A stretch of DNA of 64,000 nucleotides. It comes from Anagrus nilaparvatae (Eukaryota > Arthropoda > Insecta > Hymenoptera > Mymaridae). The notes beneath the pieces were generated by a model. That model saw only the letters and a list, made by a program, of their open reading frames with translations. It was not told the DNA's origin and did not search any database. The translations under genes were made by a program, and so were the position numbers. Location: positions 12,542,001-12,606,000 of the forward strand of contig JAKSXM010000040.1 in NCBI GenBank assembly GCA_022575985.1. The letters are read 5' to 3'. How positions within the stretch are numbered: position 1 is the first letter of the stretch; each line of letters begins with the position of its first letter. Positions 50,359 through 60,640 of the stretch are shown here, in pieces.

Positions 50359-50836
50359 GAGTTGGTTTTTGTGAGAGATGTAAGACTTTGCTTTTATCTC
50401 TTGTTTGTTATGCTTGTTGTATGATTTTTGCAGTTTTTTCTCGATTTACTATGTGGCTTTTTTTATAAGGTCTTTCCTCCTTAGTTTGTGCAAGTTTAAA
50501 TCTTTGTATTATGTGGATTTGTTATGTGCGTTGTTTAACTGTTGCCTCAGAGAATCACACAATTTCTCCTGTCCCCATGCCTGCTTATAATGCACATGGT
50601 CGCACTCCGAACTGCGTTATCTACATGATGCCTATTTTTTTTTTTTTTTTTTTTTTTTTCTTTCTTTTGTTTTTTTAACATTATGCGGATCTCTCAGTCC
50701 TAGAGCAATGATAGATTTAATTTTAGAATTTAATCTTCTCAGAAAAAAAACGGAGTTTATGTCTTGGTCGGGACGCGAACCCTTAACGTTCAGATCGAAA
50801 GGTTGACGCGCTACCGACTGAGCTATCAATGCTCTT
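50359..50836 (-). mobile_element. tRNA-derived SINE, 478 bp, with target-site duplication
   Basis: On the minus strand the element starts with a tRNA-like head: A box TAGCTCAGTCGG (50825-50814) and B box GGTTCGCGTCC (50781-50771), the internal RNA polymerase III promoter. An A-rich linker (T run at 50636-50660 on the plus strand) and about 270 bp of unrelated body follow. It is flanked by ATGTAAAATTCGGTAT at 50343-50358 and ATGTAAAATTTGGTAT at 50837-50852, a 16-bp duplication of satellite sequence with one difference. That length is typical of LINE-driven insertion. The anticodon stem is not well formed, so it is not a working tRNA gene. Confidence 0.85.
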
Positions 50837-52590
50837 ATGTAAAATTTGGTATAAATAGAATATTTTAAGTTGTAGTATATTTGCAAATTTTCTTGTCGCT
50901 GTCACTATAACCAGGTCTACTTAATTTAGTAACAGTAAGTTTGATATATATCAAGATTGAAAAAATTTAATTTAGAAAAGTTACCTTTTTCGAGCATAGG
51001 CTTATAAAATTAAGCTATAAATTTTTCGTTATACCAAAACTTAAAAGTGATACAATTTTGTATATACCCAAACGGATTGTGTTTAAGCACACCGGCTATA
51101 ATTTTATGAAATGATTAGTATATTTTGAAAAAAAAATATGTAAATTTATGATGCATATAATAGTGTGTAAAATTATATTTAATATAATTTAATATATAAT
51201 TTAATAAATTTACTATAATTTTGTAAATAAACTTTATGCTTTTAAATTTTGACTATTTATTTTTCTTAGCGATGCTTTGATATTTTAATAAAAGTTCAAA
51301 ATATATTTATTTATATGTCACTAGATCCGTGTTTATAATGGATAAGTCAAAATATTTATCAAAAATTCAATTTTTCAAATAAGTTACTGCAACAAATATT
51401 TATGGTCGATAACTTTAATTTTATTTATTTAGTTAAGATTTAATTATAAATGTAAAAACAATTTTTCACTATAATCATGTTTAATAAGAATGGGTTAAGA
51501 TCCTAATAGCTAATTTAATTAGTCTAATAAGTAGCCGTTATAAATTACATTGCAAAACGATATTTTTTTTTTATTTATAGATTGTAGATATTAAAATTTG
51601 CAAATAGTTTGTTGTTAATTATCTTTTCTCAAATGAACGAAAAACCATTCCATAAAATTTTAAAAATTAAAATTTAGCATTGATGTTATATTATTATTGT
51701 TATTCATGAAAGTCATCTTAATCAGTTATTTTTTAAAGTTCTGAATATCTCATTATTTTGTACTCTGTTAAATATTCCTTAGTTTTTATCACAAAATGTT
51801 TAAAATTGGAGCTAGTTTAAATTTCTTATTCACGAAAATAAATCAAACAGTGTTTAAAATGCATTCCAGATTGAGCCACAAATGTTCGAGTTCCAGAAAT
51901 GCTTAATAAAGTTATAAAAAATCCCAGAAAACAAAGATGATTCTATAATTCTTATAATTTTTAAGTTTTTAATCCAACACATGGAATTATTTTTCTACGT
52001 AGATTCTTTTTATTGATGATTTACATTTTTTTTTAGAGTTGTATTAGCCATACTGTAAAATTCGATAAAAATAAATAGAATATTTTAACTTGTAATATAT
52101 TTGGCTTATTTTCTTGTCAATGTCACTATGACCAGGCCTACTTATTTTAGTAACAATAAGCTTGAGATATATCAGGATGTAAACAATGTAATATAGAAAA
52201 GGTACTTTTTTGAGCATCGGATTATGAAGTAAAATTAAGACATTAATTTTTCGTTAAATTAAAACTTAAAAATGATTTTATTTCGCATCTATGTAAAAAT
52301 GTTGTGTTTATGCGTACCGGCTATAATTTTTTGAAATGATAAGTATATTTTGGAAAAAAATATATAAATTTATGATGCAATTCTTTTTATGTTAAATTAT
52401 ATTTAATTATATAATTTTGTAAATTTACTAAAATTTTGTAAATAAACTATATCATTTTAAATTTAGAATGTTTATTTTTTCATAGGGATGTTTTCAAATT
52501 TTAATAATAATTCAAAATATAATTTTTTATATGTCACTAGAACCGTGTTTATAATGTATAAGATAAAATATTTATGAAGAATTTAATTAA

Positions 52591-54012
52591 AAAAATTAGC
52601 GATATTTGATAAATCATAATTTTTAACATATAGTTGGATAATATTAGTTCATTTTCAATAACTAATGAATATTTCTGTTTTACCCATTTTATAGGTGCAT
52701 AATTTCATTTAAATTGATATTAGTGTAAAATAATTTGAATTATATCTATTTGTGCTATCAGAAAATTGTATGTATCTGTATTTTTATAATTTATAAAATA
52801 ATATAAAATATGTAGAATTATAGTTAACATAATAATAAAAATAATTAGGACTAATAATGAATTTTTTCAATTACTTTATTGTTTGAAATTTTATTTTTCC
52901 CAAATTTAAGATTTGCAATTGCAAATTTTTATCGAGATTGCTTATATGATGGAGTGCAATTAGTTATTTGAAATTAAATTGTTTTTTTCAAATAATTCTC
53001 CTTATTTTTCTTTATATTATTAGTTTTTTTGTAAGAAAACAATCTAAGGTAAATTCTATAAAAATTACGGATGATAATAATAATATCTATAATTAAAATC
53101 AATATTTTTTGGTGATTGTTGGATATTACTAATGATTTTTATATTTTTCTAAGCCAACAAATTTATATGCCAGTAACAACTCCATTTGTAGTAACTGTGG
53201 CCTTCTGTTAAATATAATGTATATAAAGAAAGATGTAATAAGTATTTATTTTTTTATATCAACAATATCTTAAATGACTAACAATTTCAGCTTAACTTCA
53301 TAAATGCTTTAAATTCACTTTTAAAACCATTAAACATTAAAAAAGAATTACGAATTTAAATTAAAATACTTTATATTCAGAAATTATAAATTATAAATTA
53401 TAAATTATAAATTATGGTAAACTTAGTATATTTGTTACTTGAGGTTTTTTTCAACCATTATAAAGGCGAAAACGATAAATTTATTTCAGCGTGGTTGTTG
53501 ATAAGGCAGCAGTAATAACTAATAATTATTAGCTTTTAGCATATTGTTTTCAGTGAATATGATAGGCAATATATTTTTAGAAACTAATCTTGATTAATTT
53601 TGGGAAAATAATGCTGAAAATAAGACAAACATTGTAAATATTACCGAAGAATTCCTAAAAAGTGTTAAAATTAGTAAATCACTGGTGATTTTACACTGTT
53701 TGAACTCTCAGGAATCCGAAATTCACGAAGAACAACCAATATAGCATTTATTAAGAAAATTATTCTATGTAAATTAAGATCAAAATATTTCAAAACCTGG
53801 TGTAAAAATTTAAATGTTTTTCCAAATTTAATGGATGGGTATAGTTTATGTATATATCTTATATTATTTCTTATTTCACAAAAGATGAAAAAACTTGACT
53901 GAATTAAATATTTCAATAAATTTACTAAAACTTAAGAATTTATTGTCTCCCTTATAATAAGTTTTGATTTAAGTAAATTCTTGAATTAGATGCTTAAATC
54001 TTAAAATGAAAA
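52591..54012. other. AT-rich stretch after the satellite
   Basis: No gene seen. A heptamer array (AAATTAT, about five copies) is at 53382-53416. The 81-codon minus frame at 53671-53916 has no recognisable motif. Confidence 0.5.
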
Positions 54013-54210
54013 GAAAAGTCCCAGAAACTATATATTAGTGTTTCTGGTAAATAAACCCAGAAAAAACTGGGTCCCAGAAACACCTATTTCGAGTTTCTGG
54101 GAAGCTCAAAAAGTCCCAGGAAAAAAGTCCCAGAAACAAGAAAAAATCCCAGAATTATATGTTAGAATAGTAGATGTAAAAAAAAAAGAAAAAATCCCAG
54201 AAAACCAGGA
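54013..54210. repeat. Cluster of GTCCCAGAAA words, right border
   Basis: About ten CCCAGAA or TTCTGG words in 200 bp, mainly GTCCCAGAAA or ATCCCAGAAA on the plus strand, the inverse of the left border cluster. The last one reads AAAAATCCCAGAAAACCAGG, very like the second word in each satellite unit (AAAAAATCCCAGAAAA). Confidence 0.85.
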
Positions 54211-54240
54211 TATCTATATATATATATATATATATACATA
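54203..54240. repeat. (TA)n microsatellite, right border
   Basis: GGATATC followed by about 12 TA dinucleotides. It mirrors (TA)n-GATATC at 23038-23096. Confidence 0.85.
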
Positions 54241-54336
54241 TAAGAAAATTTTAAGGTACTTACATTAAAATTATAATTGCGATAAGGATCCTAAAGTCCA
54301 TTATGGTTTCCAAAGGTTGGTTTCAAAGATAAGTCC

Positions 54337-54556
54337 TAAAATAATTGAAATTATGACAACCTTTACGAGCAAGTTCTTGATTTAAATGAATTTACAAATT
54401 CATAGCCTTCATCTTTTATATGCGGATGCGTATCGTCATCACTTTTTTTATTGAAGCATACAAAGTAGCGACATTAGATGAATTTTTAAACTTATTTAAA
54501 AATTTTAATTTACTAGAACTTGCTCGTAAAGGTTGTCATTATTTCAATTATTTTAA
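54337..54556. repeat. Foldback with 40-bp arms
   Basis: 54337-54376 (ATTGAAATTATGACAACC, TTTACGAGCAAGTTCT) is mirrored at 54515-54556 with one or two differences, around 138 bp of AT-rich loop. It is probably a MITE-like remnant. Confidence 0.8.
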
Positions 54557-55059
54557 TACTCTCCTTGCCATCGAGCGATACAAGAAATTTTGAATATTAA
54601 TTAATTTTCATTATTAGTTATATAAGTCCTAAAAACTATTTTGCAAGAGTAGGTTTCAAAACAGCTTGGCTAAGGCTTGGCACTAAACAACTTGGTTAGG
54701 AAATTTTCTGAAACGGCTTGGCGAAGATTTAAATCAATTTCTTTAGATGGTATCGTGTGGTATAACGGTTTTAAATATATTCAATGATCTCGAGTTTGAT
54801 GGATTAGAGTTGATGGCTCTATTAAGTCTAATTTTTAAATTTATAGTTACTAGAACTTTATTGTTAATTTTGCTGGTCGATAAAATTTCGTAATCAAAAT
54901 CTTAAAATTATGAAGTTTTGTTTCCTTTTTAGCTTTTTGGCAAGAACGTTTTTTTGTCATAAAATTTAAATAATATCTTGATAGGAAGTATGCTTTTGTT
55001 CCTTCTTACCAGCTTTCCTTCAGGAGAGCCAATTTATTTTACATTTCCTAAGATTTTTT

Positions 55060-55150
55060 TCTGGGATTTTTTTCTGGGATATGGGTACCATGTTGGTTAT
55101 GTTAATGTATAGTAGTAGTAAATCCTGGGTTCTTAGCTGGATGAACTATC
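55060..55150. mobile_element. Solo end of the 6785-8370 TIR family
   Basis: ATGTTGGTTATGTTAATGTA, then GGGTTCTTAGCTGGATGAACT, matches 8311-8370 in the same orientation. The opposite end was not found nearby. Confidence 0.65.
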
Positions 55151-55222
55151 TTAAAAAAAGATAAAAGATGAAGAAGAAGAACTAACTTAGATGAACTATC
55201 TTATGAACTCTCTCTAAAACTA

Positions 55223-55390
55223 TCTTATAAGGTCTTATATGCAGTTAGAAGATCATTTTATTTATGACTTTAAAAAAACCATCTACTTTAGACAAAATGA
55301 ACTAATTAAGATGATTCATAGGTGGCGATTACTATTTTTATCAAGTCATAAATAAAATGATCTTCTAACTGCATATAAGACCTTGTAAGA
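55223..55390. repeat. Inverted repeat with ~49-bp arms
   Basis: 55223-55272 and 55341-55390 are inverted copies with about two mismatches (GGTCTTATATGCAGTTAGAA, GATCATTTTATTTATGACTT), with a 68-bp loop. No coding sequence. It could be a small MITE; a transcribed form would fold into a long hairpin. Confidence 0.85.
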
Positions 55391-55645
55391 TACTTATTAC
55401 ATTACAGAACCGACTTATTCGGTTTTTTATTTTTGCTATGATTTTCATTGAAAATCAAATTAATTAAAAATTATTTCAAATAATACTTACAATTAAAAAA
55501 ATTGAAAAAATTTTATGTATACTTATTTGAAATTTAACTTTTGATTACAGTGCAAATAAGTTCTAAAATGAAAAATAATGTAAGAATATTATCTATTGCA
55601 ATTAGATTAGAATAGAGTGCATTTTTACGTTTTAGAAACGTTTTC
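55391..55645. other. AT-rich non-coding stretch
   Basis: Nothing recognised. A tiny AACCGACTTATTCGGTT hairpin followed by T residues near 55410 resembles a bacterial terminator only by chance. Confidence 0.5.
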
Positions 55646-55649
55646 CCTG

Positions 55650-56280
55650 ACTAGGAAAGTATGATTCAGTGACTAGAAAATTCAGCTTGCATGAAAATTG
55701 AACTTTATGGAAGAAAATTGCCCATTTTTCGGTAAAATTCTAATCTAGGGAGAAAACAGAGTTTTGCCATCTGTTTACGCCACAGATTACATTTTTCGCC
55801 CCAAATGGGGCCAATTTTGCCCCTAAAAATAGATTTTTCTCAAGGCTTTGTATATTTAATACTGGATCATATTTTCCTGCCGTAAGTCCATTTTTAGCGG
55901 CTAAACTTGGTTTACTACCTGGATTAGAATTTTAACCTAAGATTGCCCATTTAACCCCTTAAAGTTTAATTTTTATGCAAATTGAATTTTCTAGTCACTG
56001 GATCATACTTTACTAGTCATAAATTCATTTTTAAAAGCAAAACCTTACGCCACAGATTACAATTTCGTTCGATAAGAAGCCCACTTCCCCCCCCCCCCCC
56101 CCCGAAAGATTAATTTTCACCTAGGTTAAGCATTTTGCCATTGGATCATACTTTTCGGCCATAAGTCTACTTTTAATGGCAAAATTCTGTTTATTACTAA
56201 GATCATATTTTTACCCCAAGAGGGCCCATTTGACCCCTTAAAGTTTAATACCCCTGGGAGTATATTTTACTGCCCCAGGA
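55650..56280. repeat. Degenerate minisatellite of ~136 bp with an inverted partial unit
   Basis: ACTGGATCATATTTT, ACTGGATCATACTTT and ATTGGATCATACTTT begin units at about 55861, 55997 and 56132. Each continues with a CATAAGTCCATTTTTA-like word and GCCCATTT-like words. 55653-55710 holds the same word reversed (AAAGTATGATTCAGTGACTAG). A run of 17 C lies at about 56087-56103. Confidence 0.7.
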
Positions 56281-56310
56281 TAAATATTTTAAAAAATTAT
56301 TTTCTATTTT

Positions 56311-56403
56311 CTTTGTGCACAAAATTCGCGATTTTGTGCACAAAACGCTGTACAAAGTGTGTGTCGTTTTGTGCACAACTTTGTGCACAACTTTGTGTAC
56401 AAC
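56311..56403. repeat. Cluster of TTGTGCACAA palindromes
   Basis: Five copies of the self-complementary word TTGTGCACAA (one as TTGTGTACAA) in 90 bp; the last three are a 12-bp tandem (ACTTTGTGCACA). Confidence 0.8.
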
Positions 56404-56769
56404 GTTTATACAGGCTTTTTACGTATGAGTTTAAATACTCAAAAAAATTATATAAGCGTATCCAATTATAATTACTTTCGTTTTTCTCTATTCCTTTTTC
56501 TTGACACATTTGTGGTTTTAAAAAGCGGCTTACAGAATCGTTTTAAGAATAAAAAAATGTTTATTATATATCTTTGAAACTAAGTCAGCCTAATCTTTGT
56601 TTCGATATTTAATTTAAATAAAAAGGGGTTAGGTTTGTTAAAGGTACAAATATTAGTTTTTTAGGATTTAGGGTTTACGTTTTAAAAAATATTGAGAAAC
56701 ATTAATTTTGCCTAAAAAATTTGTATGTTTACGTATAATTTTATGCTTTGATTGTTATCATTCTTCAAT

Positions 56770-57130
56770 TTACATTTGTTTCATGTGGGCTAGGCTCTTA
56801 TACAGATTTTTATAAACTTGTAATGCATTTTCAAAATTATTTTTCATATCATCAAGACTTTGTATCATTTTCGGATCAACTTATTCCTAGGTGTAACGTG
56901 AATTTAATTTAAGTTATTATTGAAGAAAAGTTTTTCAAATTAAAATAATCAGTTGGTTTAATTTCTTTACTTTTATCCTCAGAATCAGAAGGCTGAATTA
57001 ATATATCTTCTTATTTTGCAGCAGATAGCTCTTCTTGAGATTCAATAAGTAATATTAATAAGTCATTTGGTTGAGCTTCCAAAAATCCCTCCTCTGAAAT
57101 ATCTCATAATAAATTTTGAGGTTCAATTTT
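56770..57130 (-). pseudogene. Possible degraded coding remnant, unidentified
   Basis: The minus strand shows two short protein-like stretches separated by stops: ISEEGFLEAQPNDLLILLIE continuing with SQEELSAAK (about 57010-57110), then an acidic Ser/Asp/Lys piece, and KMIQSLDDMKNNFENALQVY ending HMKQM (about 56773-56870). Composition and codon pattern are less AT-biased than the flanks. I cannot name the family; an old transposon protein is the likeliest source. Weak call. Confidence 0.25.
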
Positions 57131-57649
57131 CTATCAATCAATCAATTTTCCAATTACAGTTTATTATTTTTGTTGACATATTGAAGTTTTTTACGTATAA
57201 CTCGCCTAATCTAGTGTGCTTTAAATGTTGCTATATAATTAATTGATCGAGGAGTTACATTAATGACGTCAAATTATGCAGAAGAAATGTAATTTATAAA
57301 TTTGGATCTAGAATTTTGCGTGTTTCTGGTTAGCATTTCTATTCTCTATCAAAAGAAGAACTTTCAAGGCCAAATTTTTTAAATTTAAAACTTCTTTGAT
57401 TACGGGAATAAAACATTTTGTAAACCAAGTTAAAAAATAATGCTCAATTTATGCCTAAAAATTTTTTTTAAATTTAAAAATAAAATTGTTTTTCAAAAGA
57501 AATCCTAAATAAGTAATTTTTTGTCGAAATGTGGAGCTACAGTGTAATTAAATTTATCTAATCTTTTTTCCTTTAAATATTTGAGCTACGTTTTAGGCTT
57601 TTTTACAGTAGCAGGTTTGGAATTGGGTACAATATATGAAAATACAAAC

Positions 57650-57915
57650 CTAAATTTGTTTGTAGCAAGTTCTCCAAGTTCGTAGAATTTTATTTCTTCT
57701 GAAAAGACATCTAAAGGTACATTTACTGGTCTACGCAATCTACCGCCACTTTGATAGTAATACAAAATAGCATCAAATGATGGTCGATTACGGTCAAAAA
57801 AATATTCGTTGCGAAGCGGATCAAAGTAACGAATTCTTCGAGCTGGGTCTCCCAACAATGTATCTGGAAATTGATTTAGGGTCCTCAATTGAGTTTCGAA
57901 CCTCAGACCACTTAC
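57650..57915 (-). CDS. Sh: Shaker-type (Kv1) potassium channel, T1 tetramerisation-domain exon
   Basis: This 266-bp exon encodes 88 codons of the cytoplasmic T1 (BTB/POZ-like) domain that makes four channel subunits assemble and restricts mixing to the Kv1 class. It starts at 57915 after a TTTTTTAG acceptor, reading [20 protein letters not shown] in phase 0, and passes [20 protein letters not shown] and [20 protein letters not shown]. It ends in NKF plus two bases of an Arg codon at 57650, before a GTTTGT donor. The zinc motif of Kv2-Kv4 T1 domains is absent, as expected for Kv1. The protein is nearly the same as insect Shaker as I recall it. The open frame beyond 57650 ([10 protein letters not shown]...) is intron. 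No other Shaker exon is recognisable in the window, so flanking introns are long or this is an isolated copy. No stops or frameshifts. Confidence 0.93.
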
Positions 57916-60170
57916 CTAAAAAATTTAAATAATATTTTATAGAAATACGCAACTTAAGAAAGAAATTTAATAATTTTTATTGCTGATAAATTTAGCTGCG
58001 AAATTTAGTATTCGTAATTTATTTTTTTTTTAATTTATTCAAAATATTTTTAAGTACTATTTTTGTAGATTTTAATTTATAACATTTTGGAAAAACGTTT
58101 TATGTTGCACCAGTGCAACGTACGCCTCTGAATGGTTAAAAACCAATTTATTTTGTTATATATTTTAACTAATTAATCAAAAAAATTTATTGAAGTATAC
58201 TTTTAAAGTAAAAATACATAAATTAGAGGCTTAATTTTAGAAAATTCGAGAATTCGCTCATTTTATTTAATGAAGTCTAATATAACAATGGATAATTAAA
58301 CATTACTATCTTTTACGTAACAAACTTATTTTAGTAATAAAAAATTATAAGGAACTTACTAGTAAATGGCCAATAATTAATTTTAATATTTGTTACATGA
58401 ATTGTGTGGCTTTAAAGCCTGGGTGTGTACAAGTACAATTATATCTTTGAGAATTATAAAATATAATGAAATTAATAAAATAAATAAAATTCACCGTGAG
58501 TTTACAATTGAGCATGTTCCTTTTTACGTGTACTTTATAATATTATCAAATTCTAACTGATAAATACTCACAATTATGAACTATATATAACCTGATATAA
58601 CGGGAGCTAGCTATACAGAATGCCTACATAAAATTGTTCAATTATATTTAAATGGTATTAAAAGGTTCGTGATTGGACCCGACCTGTGCAACGGAAAAAA
58701 TAATTTATATTATGATTTTCTTATGTATCACAATGTTCGGTTTTCACGCCGAACACCCTTAAAGCCAGAGAAACAACAACCAGTGTTGATCAAAGGCATA
58801 TTTGCTTCTAGAAAATTCTACATGTTTCTTAGAACGATTAAAATGATATTAATTTGCATATTTGCATTATTTTATATTATAATACATTTCAATTGTTCTA
58901 TTACATTTTGTTTTAATGTTTTACATTGTTTTTGATATTTTTATATTTTAATAATTAATTAATATTTATTGAATTCGGATTTAATACTTAATCTAGAATG
59001 TTCTAAAATTACTATTTTACTTAATTCTACTATTATTTTTACTATTTACAATATTTACATTTGGGTTAAATCGTATTCTTATTGAATCGATTCATTATGC
59101 ATCGATGCATACTCGCGATTATGCATCGTTGCATTTTTAATTAAAATATAACGTTTTTTATAATTTGAATTTATAGAGCTGGAAGGTGGCAAACTCCGAA
59201 CTACTTGTACAAGAATTTACTTAACCGGTAAATAGATATGATTTTTATTAAGCGCGCTCGATTTTATCGATGTAATATTCGATTTTCTCTAGTAACCCTT
59301 TATACTTGGATGTACTCTATTCCTGTACCCTACAAATAGCCCCCTCCAAACTCTTTATTATTGGATATAAGAAAGAGTTTGTGATTACGTAATAAGGGTA
59401 GAGGATGGGACATTCGTGATTTTATATTTATAAGAGTTTATTTTGTTTATTTTACATCAAAAAGAAGAATTTAATTTCTTTTGTTATTTTTATTATGATT
59501 GTATTATTTTGAATTTTTATATGAACTTGTGTGCTTACTTCTCATTGATTTACAATATTTTAATCTTTATTTTTGAGTTGACTTTTAAGTTTGGTTGGAA
59601 ACTCGATTCGAGTTTCCAAAATAAGGAAATAAATATGTAAAAAGAACTAAATTTTAAATTTGGTTGGAAACTCGATGCGAGCTTCAACATAAGGAACATA
59701 TGCATAGTAAAATTAAATTTTAGGTATGGTTAAAAACATAAGGAAAAAAATCTTTTATGTAAAAAAAAAACATAAGAATTTTATTAGATTTTGTATTGAT
59801 TATTAATTTTTGAGGAAGATTACTTTTTCTCTCCTTTATGTATATAAAAAAAATATAAGCTTTTTTATAAAAGTAAAACAAAATTTATTTTTTATTAATT
59901 AGTATTTTTTTGTCATCTTATAAAATTTCTACCTTCATTATTTTTGGAATGGCGCCTTCTAATTTTTTCTCAGCTGATCTTTTTTTAATTATTATTTAAT
60001 TCTTTTTTAATTCAAGTTCTGCTTAAATATCTTCTGCAATATTTTTCGATTTTCTGTTAATATATTTGTAAAATTCATTGCCTTTATATATTTTTATTAT
60101 TTGATTCATCTTTCTTACTTTTTTTCCGATTTAATTATTTTGTGGTAATGCGGTGCATCTGTGCTGACTG
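57916..60170. other. AT-rich stretch, intron and flank of the gypsy element
   Basis: No coding exon seen. Near 59085-59140 several ATCGATGCAT and GATTATGCATCG words form local palindromes. Minus-strand TATAAA-like words near 59310 and 59180, with a PPT-like GGGGGAGTATG at about 60480-60470, could mean that the 3' LTR of the gypsy element lies within about 59.2-60.5 kb, but no second LTR is available to compare. Confidence 0.4.
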
Positions 60171-60600
60171 TTATAATTCTTTTTCCAATTTTTTAATTGG
60201 TTGGTACATATATGTTTTTTTATTTTGTTCGTTGATTTTTTTATACTTAAATGTGTTTTTTTGTTTTTTTTTGTCATATTCCTTAATCTCGACACAAAAT
60301 TCTTCAGGATTGCACTGTATAGCTTTGTTCACTTCACATATTTTCACTGGATCTGTTTGCACTGATTTATCATTAACTTTTTCTGTAATTGGTTGGTTAT
60401 CGATATTTATGAATTTAGACTTATAGTCGTGAGATGCACTTATTATTATTGATTTGGGAATTATTTCATACTCCCCCTGTTATGCGTGTTGAATCTTGGT
60501 TGCATGTACCATTTTTTCTATTTTCTTTATGTATGCACCATCACTTTTATCCGCATGCATTTTGATTTGAGTTTTGGCGTTTAACTGATTCATTTTGAAA
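60171..60600 (-). pseudogene. Possible remnant of a reading frame downstream of gypsy integrase
   Basis: On the minus strand a frame from about 60600 (MNQLNAKTQIKMHADKSDGA) and, after a stop near 60480, one down to 60171 (VQTDPVKICEVNKAIQCNPE) read like charged protein in a codon style similar to the pol gene. No domain was recognised. It may be the polyprotein's tail or an extra frame. Confidence 0.35.
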
Positions 60601-60640
60601 AATTTTTTGACTATTATAGTCTTTTTTATTAGACACTGAT

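Larger units (their letters stand above)
23710..52590. repeat. Satellite array, unit 1,238 bp, with ~750-bp short units
   Basis: The word GTCCCAGAAAGGCTTAATAA serves as a marker once per unit. It occurs (exactly or with small changes) at 25378, 26614, 27852, 28604, 29842, 31080, 32318, 33556, 34794, 36032, 37270, 38508, 39746, 40498, 41737, 42484, 43725, 44963, 46201, 46948, 48189, 49428, 50182 and 51899. Nine consecutive spacings from 28604 to 39746 are exactly 1,238 bp. Five spacings are 747-754 bp. Core units differ by only a few bases; units before 25 kb and after 50 kb are clearly diverged. Each unit has the palindrome CTTGATATATATCAAG, the palindrome ACTTAATTAAGT or a variant, TTCTACGTAGA, and a second TCCCAGAAAA word. 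No coding frame above 60 codons occurs between 24.7 and 50.4 kb. AT content is very high. Confidence 0.95.

Noticed and set aside
50750..50836. tRNA gene on the minus strand
   Set aside because: A and B boxes are good, but the anticodon stem does not form, and the sequence is the head of a longer insert with an A-rich linker and a 16-bp target duplication, so it is a SINE.
23710..52590. Endogenous viral or polydnavirus segment
   Set aside because: No viral gene, no capsid or integrase-like frame, and the repeat has no coding capacity; nothing in the sequence supports it.
55405..55432. Rho-independent terminator (hairpin plus T run)
   Set aside because: Bacterial signal in a eukaryotic region; a 6-bp stem with T residues is expected by chance here.
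57586..57649. Extension of the Shaker exon to the stop codon at 57586
   Set aside because: The protein leaves Shaker similarity exactly at a GTTTGT donor; the remainder is AT-rich intron.
60142..60426. 94-codon plus-strand frame with hydrophobic stretches
   Set aside because: It is antisense to a more protein-like minus-strand frame and gains its hydrophobicity from T-rich DNA.
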